Positions 1-7,906 of a DNA stretch of 14,677 nt are shown piece by piece. The translations under genes and the position numbers were made by a program. Origin of the DNA: an uncultured Pirellulaceae bacterium (lineage in GTDB: Bacteria > Planctomycetota > Planctomycetia > Pirellulales > Pirellulaceae). The DNA lies in the NCBI GenBank assembly GCA_934278005.1, contig CAKQWG010000078.1, positions 1 through 14,677 of the forward strand. Direction: 5' to 3'. Numbering within the stretch: the stretch's first letter is position 1; every line of letters begins with the position of its first letter. Below the pieces are notes generated by a model. It did not search any database. It was not told the origin of the DNA and saw nothing but the letters and a program-made list of their open reading frames with translations.

Positions 1-54
1 GATTTTAGAAGCTGTGTGGATTTTAGAAGCTGTGCGGATTTTAGAAGTAGCGGG
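1..54. repeat. Three tandem copies of an 18-bp unit
   Basis: The unit GATTTTAGAAGCTGTGYG occurs at 1-18 and 19-36, and a diverged third copy starts at 37 (GATTTTAGAAGTAGCGGG). The array touches the window edge, so more copies may lie to the left. Frame 1 reads DFRSCV, DFRSCA, DFRSSG and frame 2 reads ILEAVW, ILEAVR, ILEVAG; both stay open until stops at 82-84 and 86-88. It could be the C-terminal repeat of a gene starting outside the window, or plain low-complexity DNA. Confidence 0.75.
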
Positions 55-367
55 GGTTGGGGAAGTAGTGGCTTCGGAGGTTAGTTGAGTAGTGAGTCAA
101 GTAGTAAAGTGGACTGCGAGGTTATGTAAGTTGATGGCGCTAGAAGTAGCGGAGGATGGGGGAACAGGGATGCGGGGGAGTGCCTTATGATACCGACAAG
201 TCGTTGCGAGAGAAGAACGTGTGGAGGAATACTCAAACAGCGCCGCACAGCGGCCAGATAGCGGTAAAGTCACTACGACCGTCCTAAGGGGAAGTTGGAA
301 CAGGGTCCAATCCGGGAATTTAGATCGAAAGTCGTGTTTGCAGCTGCCGGCAATTATGCTGGGAGCT
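1..367. other. G-rich, C-poor repetitive edge with no convincing gene
   Basis: The first 180 bases hold about 76 G but only about 14 C, far more skewed than the rest of the window. They start with a short tandem repeat and carry a second, related block near 142-162. Several in-frame stops interrupt every plus-strand frame before position 90, and TAG/TGA/TAA triplets are dense around 82-138. The block may be the decayed or repeat-rich 3' end of a gene lying to the left; reading frame 1 would stop at 82-84. From about 200 to 367 the composition becomes normal. An open frame continues back to a GTG at 221, but the signal peptide of the next gene argues for a later start. Confidence 0.5.
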
Positions 368-1192
368 ATGCAAGCAATCATTCACAATCCGCTCCATGCC
401 CTTTCAGGCAGACTTTGTTCAGCTGTGGCTCTACTCACTTTGGCGGCACCGCTGTGCGCCGACGACTGGATGACTTGGAGCTCAAGCTATACTCACAGCC
501 CGCAGACTGGCCAGCGCATCGACCAATATGCCGCAGGCGAGCAGCCCATCTCGCCCTATCGCCAAGATTTTACGCGCAGTGGCTATCGCCATTTTCGCAG
601 CACACTGCAGGCCGGGCAGTCGGCGGATAACATGCACATTGTCGAACAGTGGGGACAGCCGGTCATTCCCTACGAGCAGTGGCGTTTCCCTTTCCGACCC
701 TATGCCGTGCCTTACGACGCCTGGGGACCACAAGCGCCCTATGGCATCTCAAACAGCTCGGTCCAATTCGGTGTGGGACGAGGGAATTGGTCTGGTCACC
801 CCGGCGGGCCGCCGCACCCTGGGGCAGGCGCTGGTGGCTACGGCCCTGGAGGTGGCTACGGCCCTGGAGGTGGCTACGGCCCTGGAGGTGGCTACGGCCC
901 TGGAGGTGGCTACGGCCCTGGTAGCGGATATGATGCAGGTTACGGGGGCTATGATGGGCCGAGATACTCGGATTCACACGGACCCGCAGGCTATCCAACA
1001 GGTCCTCATCCCGACCCTAACCACGCTCCGGCACGCCGACCCGGCAACTGGGGCGGCTATCCTCAGGGTGGCGCTCGTCCGCACACCTATGGGCCGCACG
1101 ATTCGCGTGGTTTCCCACTGACGCCGACCTATAATCGCGAGCCCTGGTATGACGGCAGCTACCCCACGGTGCCACCGCTTGGCGAACGCTGA
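368..1192 (+). CDS. Secreted Gly/Tyr/Pro-rich protein with GGYGPG repeats
   Basis: This is a hypothetical secreted protein of about 274 residues. From the ATG at 368 the N-terminus is a textbook Sec signal peptide: polar start, hydrophobic core (SAVALLTLAAP) and a probable cleavage after LCA, before DDW. The frame stays open to a GTG at 221, which has a purine-rich stretch upstream (GAGAGAAG), and an ATG at 356 is also possible; I chose 368 because of the signal peptide. The mature N-terminal third is rich in aromatic residues (YTHSP, SGYRHF, WGQPVIPYEQW, YDAWGP) and resembles small exported proteins common in planctomycetes; this is from memory and unchecked. The middle is five GGYGPG hexapeptides, followed by a Tyr/Gly/Pro/His-rich tail. 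No catalytic motif is seen. Low-complexity composition suggests a surface, matrix or scaffold role, which is inference. It is convergent with the UVR-motif gene, 90 bp away. Confidence 0.7.
   Translation: MQAIIHNPLHALSGRLCSAVALLTLAAPLCADDWMTWSSSYTHSPQTGQRIDQYAAGEQPISPYRQDFTRSGYRHFRSTLQAGQSADNMHIVEQWGQPVIPYEQWRFPFRPYAVPYDAWGPQAPYGISNSSVQFGVGRGNWSGHPGGPPHPGAGAGGYGPGGGYGPGGGYGPGGGYGPGGGYGPGSGYDAGYGGYDGPRYSDSHGPAGYPTGPHPDPNHAPARRPGNWGGYPQGGARPHTYGPHDSRGFPLTPTYNREPWYDGSYPTVPPLGER
833..922 (+). repeat. Five 18-bp tandem repeats encoding GGYGPG
   Basis: The unit GGTGGCTACGGCCCTGGA is repeated five times without interruption (833, 851, 869, 887, 905); only the last base of the fifth copy differs. 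Each copy adds six residues (GGYGPG) to the secreted protein. The near absence of synonymous change points to recent expansion or ongoing homogenisation by replication slippage. Because the unit is a multiple of three, copy-number change would lengthen or shorten the protein without breaking the frame. Confidence 0.95.
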
Positions 1193-1282
1193 GCATTAAC
1201 ATCAGCGGCCGCTTTGAAAACGGCGGGACTACAGATCGAAGCTTAAAAAAAGGATGACTGCGGCCAATGACCAAAGGTCCGA

Positions 1283-2008
1283 TTAGGTTCCACGCTGCGA
1301 CATCTGATCGCGCAAGCGGGCGGCCAACTCGTACTGCTCGCTGGCAACCGCGTCGGCTAACTGCTCGTTGAGTGTTTTCTCGATCGAGAAATCACTACGC
1401 AACGATTCGCGAAGTTCCATCAGTCGTTCGACCAATTCATCGGATTCGAAGTGCTCCTCCCAACCCATGTCGACGAAGTTCTCTTCGATCAGGTCTAGCC
1501 CATCGTTTATCGCTTCGACCGCATCCTCCGGCGCCTGCTCCTCGATCGCTTGCAGAGCGGCGGCCTGTGTGCGGTGGAAGAGGACAAAAGCGCGATGTTG
1601 TTCATGCTGCAGCGTCCAGTCCTCACAGGGCGAATGTTCGCGGCAAAAATCCATCAGTGCCAGAGTGTGATCGGCGTCCTGCACAGCGCGCTCAAAGCGC
1701 TGCAGGCGCAGCCACGCGACTCGACGATGATAAAACTGCACGAACTCGCGATCGATCTCAAGGCAGGTGGCCTCGTCGAGCTCAAATTCGGGGTCTTCTG
1801 CCTCTTGCTTACACAAGCAATCCAGCAGCGTGTCGTGACCTTGCGGCCGCTGACCATCGGGGCGACCGTGTGTCTCCAGCTGCAGAATCCCCAGATCGAT
1901 CCGCAACTGGATCAAATCTCGTCCATCGTGAGCCTTGATTAGGCGCGCGCACAAGGACTCAGGCTCATAAGGCCATTGGTTTAGCAAAAAATCAAGATCC
2001 GAACTCAT
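1283..2008 (-). CDS. UVR (UvrB/UvrC) motif-containing protein
   Basis: The 241-residue protein is mostly charged and helical. It ends in a UVR motif at about residues 212-238 (LNEQLADAVASEQYELAARL, then RDQM), the short helical hairpin by which UvrB contacts UvrC and which also occurs in ClpC-partner proteins such as McsA. It has no nuclease or helicase domain, so it is not UvrB or UvrC. The first 200 residues (Arg/Glu/Leu-rich, YHRRVAWLRLQRFERAV) suggest a TPR-like or helical adaptor fold. The role is unknown; an adaptor in protein quality control or repair is inference. The ATG at 2006-2008 has GGGGGA upstream at a usable distance, and a promoter-like pair lies at 2050-2077. The gene lies downstream of the zinc-ribbon/TerB-like gene on the same strand, but a 180-bp gap containing a palindrome suggests its own transcript. 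Confidence 0.85.
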   Translation of the reverse strand: MSSDLDFLLNQWPYEPESLCARLIKAHDGRDLIQLRIDLGILQLETHGRPDGQRPQGHDTLLDCLCKQEAEDPEFELDEATCLEIDREFVQFYHRRVAWLRLQRFERAVQDADHTLALMDFCREHSPCEDWTLQHEQHRAFVLFHRTQAAALQAIEEQAPEDAVEAINDGLDLIEENFVDMGWEEHFESDELVERLMELRESLRSDFSIEKTLNEQLADAVASEQYELAARLRDQMSQRGT

Positions 2009-2049
2009 GTCGGTTAGTCCCCCTAGGAAAACCTTAGCTTACAACGGCT

Positions 2050-2077
2050 AGTATAGCAGACAGTCGCCTGCAGTGAA
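2050..2077 (-). promoter_or_regulatory. Probable sigma70-type promoter of the UVR-motif gene
   Basis: On the minus strand a TTCACT -35 (2072-2077) and a TATACT -10 (2050-2055) are 16 bases apart. This predicts a leader of roughly 35 bases ahead of the ATG at 2008. The -35 box overlaps the outer edge of the 2079-2142 palindrome. The match is by eye only. Confidence 0.4.
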
Positions 2078-2078
2078 G

Positions 2079-2142
2079 GTTGGACGTCCGGGCAATACTG
2101 GCTTAAGGTGGCGATAGCCGCCTATCAGTATGCTCGTCCAAC
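2079..2142. repeat. Long imperfect palindrome between two minus-strand genes
   Basis: Three nested stems line up around a GATA loop. GTTGGACG (2079-2086) pairs with CGTCCAAC (2135-2142), ATACTG (2095-2100) with CAGTAT (2126-2131), and AGGTGGC (2106-2112) with GCCGCCT (2117-2123, one G-U wobble). A weaker outer pair GTGAA/TTCGC could extend it to 2073-2150. It begins 46 bases after the stop of the zinc-ribbon gene and ends just upstream of the UVR-gene promoter. It could be a structured 3' UTR or terminator without a U-run, a small RNA, or a REP/MITE-like repeat. Confidence 0.75.
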
Positions 2143-2188
2143 ACATTCGCTCAATTTCGCCCAGGCCTCAGACAGCTGGTGTGGACAG

Positions 2189-2872
2189 TTAGGTCAACCA
2201 CTGGTCTGTGGAGGCGATCGCTCGCTGAAATTCCCCCTCGTCCAGGCCAAGCATCTTCTGGGCTTTGACCAAAGCCTCTAATCTGCGCGGAGTGACAGCG
2301 CCGTTTGCTCCGCTGACCGCGAACTGAGCCTGGGTAAGCAGCAATTTTTCCTCCAAGCTGCGGCGATCGCGGGCCGTTGCAAGGAAACTGAGCGTTGTCA
2401 GCCGCTGTTGCTGCACGCTAGCGCACATTCTGCCTAGATCGTCGCGCGACAAACTCTGATGGACCATGTTTTCATAGACCAGCCTCGCGATGCGAATTTC
2501 GTCCTCGGTGACGTGTCCGTCCTCGACCATGATCAGCGCGATGACTTTCAGCAAATCCTCGCGAAACGGGGCTACGGCCCGGTTTCCAGTGGAGGCCTCC
2601 GCATAGGTATCTTCCCTACTGGCCGACGGTCTGGAACTCAGATGAGTGGTCGCCATATTGCCAGCTAAAATGGCAGGTTCGAAAGAATTCTTGCAGTGTC
2701 GGCACTCGACGTATTCCTGCAGCCCACCGATCGGTATCACTGGAATGAAATACAGTGTCAAGAAAGGTCGCGCGGCTCTCAGACGAAAAGTCTGCGTGTT
2801 CCCACACTGCGGACAACGAAACAGCCCGCTCGAGCGGGTGCTCGCCCAATTCATCGTGCCGACTAAAATCAT
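2189..2872 (-). CDS. Zinc-ribbon / TerB-like domain protein
   Basis: The 227-residue protein has two parts. Residues 17-64 form a zinc ribbon with CPQC (C20, C23) and CRHC (C57, C60) flanking a hydrophobic stretch (FLTLYFIPVIPIGG), the layout of the zinc-ribbon_15 group. A low-complexity linker (about 70-100) leads to a helical segment (about 103-227) resembling the TerB/DjlA N-terminal fold, with two acidic turns (VEDGHVTEDEI and the later SGANGAVTPRRLEAL) typical of that family's metal-binding repeats. TerB-like domains occur in tellurite-resistance and stress systems, but no ter genes lie here, so no such role is claimed. The hydrophobic stretch may pack inside the ribbon rather than cross a membrane. 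The start at 2872 is uncertain; Met7 at 2854 would also keep both domains. It is divergent from the phosphotransferase gene, with 50 bp between them. Confidence 0.8.
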   Translation of the reverse strand: MILVGTMNWASTRSSGLFRCPQCGNTQTFRLRAARPFLTLYFIPVIPIGGLQEYVECRHCKNSFEPAILAGNMATTHLSSRPSASREDTYAEASTGNRAVAPFREDLLKVIALIMVEDGHVTEDEIRIARLVYENMVHQSLSRDDLGRMCASVQQQRLTTLSFLATARDRRSLEEKLLLTQAQFAVSGANGAVTPRRLEALVKAQKMLGLDEGEFQRAIASTDQWLT

Positions 2873-2922
2873 CTTAGAAACGCCCTCAAGGCCATGCTGT
2901 TCGCATTCGGACTCAATGCCCA

Positions 2923-4050
2923 GTGAACCTCCATCTTATCCCACAAGTCATCCGCCATGAACTGGTTGCACCGCACGAAGTGCACTTAGGTGCTATGGCC
3001 AGCGGCGGGCTCTCCGGAGCCTGGATCTGGCAGGGCCAGTCGCCACATGGTCCAGTTGCCCTGCGCGCGTGGCCGACAGTGCATCCAACGCCTGAGCGTT
3101 TAAGTCAAATCCATGCAGCCATGCGCACCGCTCGCCAACTGGGCCTGGAAATCATCCCTCGAATCTTTGGCAATCGTCAAGGTGATTCCTATGTCAGCGA
3201 TGGCCAGCGACTGTGGGAGCTAACGCAGTGGATGCCAGGTGCGGCGGACTACCACTCAGCCCCTTCTGCACAGCGACTGCAGGCCGCGATGCGGTCCCTG
3301 GCTGAGCTGCATCTGGCCTGGTATCGCGCTGCCGCTGGGGATGCCTCGACAGCATGGTCCAATTGTAGTGCAGCTGTTGCAAGCGTGGTCGGACCTGTTT
3401 CGGGAGCGAGTCCGACAGTCGCCGAGCGGCGGCAGAAACTGGAGTTCAGTCTACAGCAGCAATCAGCCTGGCAGCGCTGCGTGTTTGCTAGCGGTGCGGA
3501 TTGCGCGGCAAGGCAGACGGACAGTCTAGTTAATGTTTTTGGACCCAACTTTTCTGAACCGACCGCAGCGGCGCTAAGCTCGCTGGCGCAGCAAACGCTG
3601 CTGCACTTAGCCGCACTCGGCCCAGGGCTGTTGCGCCACCTGATCGAAGTTCAAGCCACGCCAGTGCGGCTGCAGTTTGTGCTGCGCGACGTGTGGAGCG
3701 ATCACATTCTGTTCAGCGAAGATCGCGTCAGTGGCATTATTGATTTTGGTGCGGCGCGAGTCGACGAGCCCGCGACCGATGTGGCGCGGCTGCTTGGGTC
3801 GCTCGAGCCGCTGGACGCCTCGCGGTGGCTGCTGGGCTGGCAGGCTTATCATGCGGGCAATCCCCACATCGAACTCGTCCGGGTGCAGTTGCTCGATCGC
3901 GTCGGCACGCTGCTGGCCGCCGTGCAGTGGCTGCAGTGGCTGGTGATTCAGCCGCGGCAATTCGATGCACCCCTACCACAACTGCTCGAACGGTGGCGGC
4001 GCCTTGTGGTGCGGCTCGAGAACGGGAATTTTGGCTGTTTTACACATTAA
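2923..4050 (+). CDS. Phosphotransferase (APH/choline-kinase fold) family protein
   Basis: The 375-residue protein matches the aminoglycoside phosphotransferase-like kinase fold. A glycine-rich N-lobe (about 24-52: MASGGLSGAWIWQG and VALRAWP) is followed by a helical C-lobe with a catalytic-loop segment VLRDVWSDHILF (253-264) and a DFG-like IIDFGAARVDEPATDVARLL (272-291). In classical APH enzymes the loop reads HxDxxxxN. Here Asp256 is kept, but the His position is Leu254 and the Asn position is His261; metal-binding Asp274 is kept. The substrate is unknown, and nothing specific indicates drug resistance; a metabolite kinase or regulator is equally likely. The GTG start at 2923 is needed to include the N-terminal strand; an ATG at 2995 would cut into it. 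The upstream ribosome binding site is weak. Confidence 0.8.
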   Translation: MNLHLIPQVIRHELVAPHEVHLGAMASGGLSGAWIWQGQSPHGPVALRAWPTVHPTPERLSQIHAAMRTARQLGLEIIPRIFGNRQGDSYVSDGQRLWELTQWMPGAADYHSAPSAQRLQAAMRSLAELHLAWYRAAAGDASTAWSNCSAAVASVVGPVSGASPTVAERRQKLEFSLQQQSAWQRCVFASGADCAARQTDSLVNVFGPNFSEPTAAALSSLAQQTLLHLAALGPGLLRHLIEVQATPVRLQFVLRDVWSDHILFSEDRVSGIIDFGAARVDEPATDVARLLGSLEPLDASRWLLGWQAYHAGNPHIELVRVQLLDRVGTLLAAVQWLQWLVIQPRQFDAPLPQLLERWRRLVVRLENGNFGCFTH

Positions 4051-4074
4051 AAGCTCGCAGGCTAGGACGTGCTC

Positions 4075-4102
4075 TTGAACCGTTCCAGCGATTGAGCATA
4101 AG
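4075..4102 (+). promoter_or_regulatory. Possible promoter of the small membrane-protein gene
   Basis: TTGAAC (4075-4080) and CATAAG (4097-4102) are 16 bases apart, about 45 bases ahead of the ATG at 4148. Each hexamer matches the sigma70 consensus at only four positions, so the call is tentative. Confidence 0.25.
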
Positions 4103-4147
4103 CTGGCCAGTTGATTTCGCTTGCCACTATCCAAGGATTCACTTGTT

Positions 4148-4666
4148 ATGACGCTTCAACCTGCCAGACAACGCGAGATTTCGCTCTGCTTCGACACTCC
4201 CCATAGCGGTTCAGTTATTAGCGCTATTCCAGAGGACATTTCGCAAACAAGGCTAGTGAGCGGGGGCAAACACTGCGGCTATCAGCAATTGCCTCGCGTG
4301 GTACTAAGACTACTTTGCGCATTAAGCTGCATGATCGTCGGGCTGATGCCGGCCGTGGCTTCAGTGAGGGCACAGCCGCCGAGCGTTGAGTCGGCTCAAG
4401 CCGTCGATGAGGCAACCAAGGTACCTGCGCCGGCCCCGGCCAATTCGGCGAGCAATCCAGAATCCGTGGACTTTGACATCGATCTAGGGACGGAGGAGTT
4501 CGAGAATTTCGGCGAGGAAGATTTTCAAGTCGAGGAAGCAGATTACCTGCGCGATACGGTAATTCCCATCGCAATTAAAATCGCTATCGCCGCCGCCGTG
4601 GTCTTGCTGCTGGCCTGGGTAGCCATGAAACTGGTCAAACCTAAGCCGCCAACCACGATGGAGTGA
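4148..4666 (+). CDS. Small exported acidic protein with C-terminal membrane anchor
   Basis: From the ATG at 4148 the product has 172 residues. The start is supported by AAGGA at 4133-4137, ten bases upstream; a TTG at 4121 also reads in frame. A hydrophobic stretch at about 51-75 (LRLLCALSCMIVGLMPAVAS, then VRA) looks like a signal peptide with an unusually long N-region. A GTG at 4298 would give a compact standard signal peptide and is a real alternative. Then comes a Pro/Ala linker, a very acidic segment (about 106-133, rich in Asp, Glu and Phe), a second hydrophobic helix (about 138-162) and a basic tail (KLVKPKPP). This predicts an extracytoplasmic acidic domain anchored by a C-terminal helix. 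No family was recognised. It could be a receptor-free scaffold or a component of a secretion or envelope complex; I cannot say which. Confidence 0.65.
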   Translation: MTLQPARQREISLCFDTPHSGSVISAIPEDISQTRLVSGGKHCGYQQLPRVVLRLLCALSCMIVGLMPAVASVRAQPPSVESAQAVDEATKVPAPAPANSASNPESVDFDIDLGTEEFENFGEEDFQVEEADYLRDTVIPIAIKIAIAAAVVLLLAWVAMKLVKPKPPTTME

Positions 4667-4676
4667 AGCTCATCCC

Positions 4677-4711
4677 CGGTAGTGGATGGCTTGCGAAAAT
4701 TCCACCGCTAC
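4677..4711 (+). terminator. Possible hairpin terminator after the small membrane-protein gene
   Basis: Ten bases after the stop codon, GTAGTGGA (4679-4686) can pair with TCCA (4701-4704) and CTAC (4708-4711) with a three-base bulge, closing a 14-base loop. There is no clear run of T after it, so it may not act as an intrinsic terminator. Confidence 0.3.
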
Positions 4712-4763
4712 TGAAATCAATTGCTCACAACAGATCTTAGCACGGCAAGTAGTGCCGCGTAGC

Positions 4764-5036
4764 TTAGGCGTGCGCGGCTCGCTCAGCCACGGACTCAGCT
4801 TCAGCGCGTTCAGCTATTTCAATCGGCTCAGCCGGTGTACAAACCTGAGATGCCGTGCACACCTGATCTGCTGTGCCAGCTTCCGTTACAGCGCTTCGCT
4901 CCAAAGTATTAGAGCGGCTCTCTTCGAACGACTGGTGCGGCACAGGCACCGAGTAAACCAATCCGTGGTTGGTTTGTACTATAACCACATCGGAAACCCC
5001 ATCTGAAACGATATCGGATTGCAAATCGCTGGGCAT
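4764..5036 (-). CDS. Possible small hypothetical protein, Cys/Glu/Ala-rich tail
   Basis: A 90-residue open frame fills part of an otherwise empty 765-bp gap. Its N-terminal half reads like a folded segment (SDVVIVQTNHGLVYSVPVPH). The C-terminal half has two repeats: DQVCTA/SQVCTP, and AERAEAE/AERAA. The two QVCT copies differ only at third codon positions (CAG GTG TGC ACG versus CAG GTT TGT ACA), which is what selection on protein sequence would leave and argues that this frame is translated. Against it, no strong ribosome binding site precedes the ATG at 5036, no domain is recognised, and no signal peptide or membrane helix is seen. The overlapping plus-strand frame (4686-5006) lacks these signs. 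Confidence 0.4.
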   Translation of the reverse strand: MPSDLQSDIVSDGVSDVVIVQTNHGLVYSVPVPHQSFEESRSNTLERSAVTEAGTADQVCTASQVCTPAEPIEIAERAEAESVAERAAHA

Positions 5037-6769
<1,733 letters not shown>

Positions 6770-6800
6770 GTGCCTGAGCACAAGCTAAGAAGTAAACGCC

Positions 6801-7808
6801 ATGCTCCACTTACTGTTTTTCTTGCTGCTGGCGCAGCTGACCGATAACGCGGCCAGCGGCTCCCATAATGCCGCTGATGTGGGGTCTTTCGTACAGGCCC
6901 TGCAGCTTGTCCAGCAGTTCGGCACGCCAGCGGCTGCGCAGGATGAACGGCTCAAATCCGCTATTGCCAAAGCTCTGGCAGATGGCCACGGCATCGCGTT
7001 GGACGACATTGACGAGTTCATAACACGAGAGCGGTTCGGAGAGATGGCTGGAAACAAATCAGGAGTTGGAAAAAGTTTCAGTGGGCAGGCTGAGCAGATG
7101 GACGCCGCGCAAATCCAGCGAGCGTTCCAGACTCATTTGCCTACTAGTCGCGAGCTGTTGCCGGGCAGTTTGCGGAGCCACGCAGATCTGCTAAGCACCT
7201 CGTTTGATTTGATCGACGCGTCGCATCGGCAGGCCGCCGACAAGCTGGCTAAGTGGCTATCGGAGAGCTATCAAGCGGACCAGGCGCTGTCTGTCGTAGT
7301 GGTGTGCACCGGCAACTCGCGCCGAAGTATCCTGGGTTCGTCGATGGGTAACTTGGCAGCCACCTATTATGGGTTGGACAACATTCGTTTCTATTCGGGC
7401 GGAACGACTCCCAGCGCATTTAACCAGCGTACCATCGCAGCCTTGAAAGAGATCGGCTTCGAAATCGTCCCTACGGGAAACGAAGCTACCAGCGGCGAAA
7501 CTAATACGCCCAATCCCATTTATCGAGTTGGCTGGGGGCCCGGGCTGCAAATGCTTGAGTTTTCCAAACACTATGCCGACGAACACAATCCTCGCCACAA
7601 TTTTGCTGCATTGATGGTCTGCACCGAAGCTGACGAAGGCTGCCCCGTGGTGCAAGGTGCGGCACTGCGCGTGTCGATGCCCTATCTCGATCCCAAGGCT
7701 TACGACGACAGTCCATTTGAAGCGGCCAAGTACGCCGAGCGCCGCGACGACATCGGGCGGTGGATGATGTCGGTAATGAGTCAGGTTCGCCGCACGCTAA
7801 AACAGTAG
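6801..7808 (+). CDS. Exported LMW-phosphatase/arsenate-reductase-fold protein
   Basis: The C-terminal part (about 163-333) has the low-molecular-weight protein tyrosine phosphatase fold. It has a P-loop CTGNSRR (CX5R, Cys169-Arg175), a central block (RFYSGGTTPSAFNQRTIAAL) and a DPKAYDD segment carrying the likely acid Asp297. Cys274 and Cys281 could serve redox chemistry as in thioredoxin-linked ArsC, but classical ArsC order is not clear. The domain resembles a roughly 200-residue family found in Bacteroidetes. Here about 100 extra N-terminal residues precede it, starting with a hydrophobic leader (MLHLLFFLLLAQ) without basic residues, plus a helical segment (30-75). If the leader is real, the enzyme acts outside the cytoplasm, which is unusual for this fold. 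The substrate is unknown: phosphotyrosine, another phosphoester or arsenate. The start at 6801 follows AAGAAG. It lies 31 bp after gdhA on the same strand. Confidence 0.8.
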   Translation: MLHLLFFLLLAQLTDNAASGSHNAADVGSFVQALQLVQQFGTPAAAQDERLKSAIAKALADGHGIALDDIDEFITRERFGEMAGNKSGVGKSFSGQAEQMDAAQIQRAFQTHLPTSRELLPGSLRSHADLLSTSFDLIDASHRQAADKLAKWLSESYQADQALSVVVVCTGNSRRSILGSSMGNLAATYYGLDNIRFYSGGTTPSAFNQRTIAALKEIGFEIVPTGNEATSGETNTPNPIYRVGWGPGLQMLEFSKHYADEHNPRHNFAALMVCTEADEGCPVVQGAALRVSMPYLDPKAYDDSPFEAAKYAERRDDIGRWMMSVMSQVRRTLKQ

Positions 7809-7841
7809 CTAGGCACCTGCAGAGACTGTGTGGGTCGATAA

Positions 7842-7856
7842 CTGCTCCGGGAGCAG
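7842..7856. terminator. Possible hairpin between convergent genes
   Basis: CTGCTCC (7842-7848) and GGAGCAG (7850-7856) form a perfect inverted repeat 33 bases after the stop of the phosphatase-like gene and 50 bases from the end of the Rrf2 gene. The loop is minimal, so the real stem is probably five base pairs. No T-run follows on either strand. Confidence 0.3.
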
Positions 7857-7906
7857 ATGCGCTGCTTAACGCAACCTGGCAGCAGGGACCGTGCACGTCC
7901 ACGACA

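Noticed and set aside
221..367. Upstream GTG start extending the secreted repeat protein by 49 residues
   Set aside because: It would bury a clear signal peptide 50 residues into the protein. The purine-rich stretch before 221 keeps it possible, but the later ATG is more natural.
833..922. CRISPR-like array
   Set aside because: The copies are directly adjacent with no spacers, and they encode a regular peptide.
528..1121. Other open frames over the GGYGPG repeat on both strands
   Set aside because: An 18-bp repeat without stops opens every frame it passes through. These frames encode unnatural peptides and lack signal or domain features.
1241..1277. Intrinsic terminator after the UVR-motif gene (minus strand)
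   Set aside because: A T7 run exists on the minus strand (1241-1247 region), but the nearby GACC/GGTC stem has four pairs and sits too far from it.
2189..2872. Tellurite-resistance system
   Set aside because: Only a TerB-like fold is seen; no terC, terD, terZ or related genes are nearby.
2923..4050. Aminoglycoside resistance gene
   Set aside because: Only the general kinase fold is shared; the catalytic motif is altered and no resistance context is present.
4686..5006. Plus-strand frame in the 4667-5431 gap
   Set aside because: It has no ribosome binding site or domain, and the repeat differences fit the minus-strand frame better.
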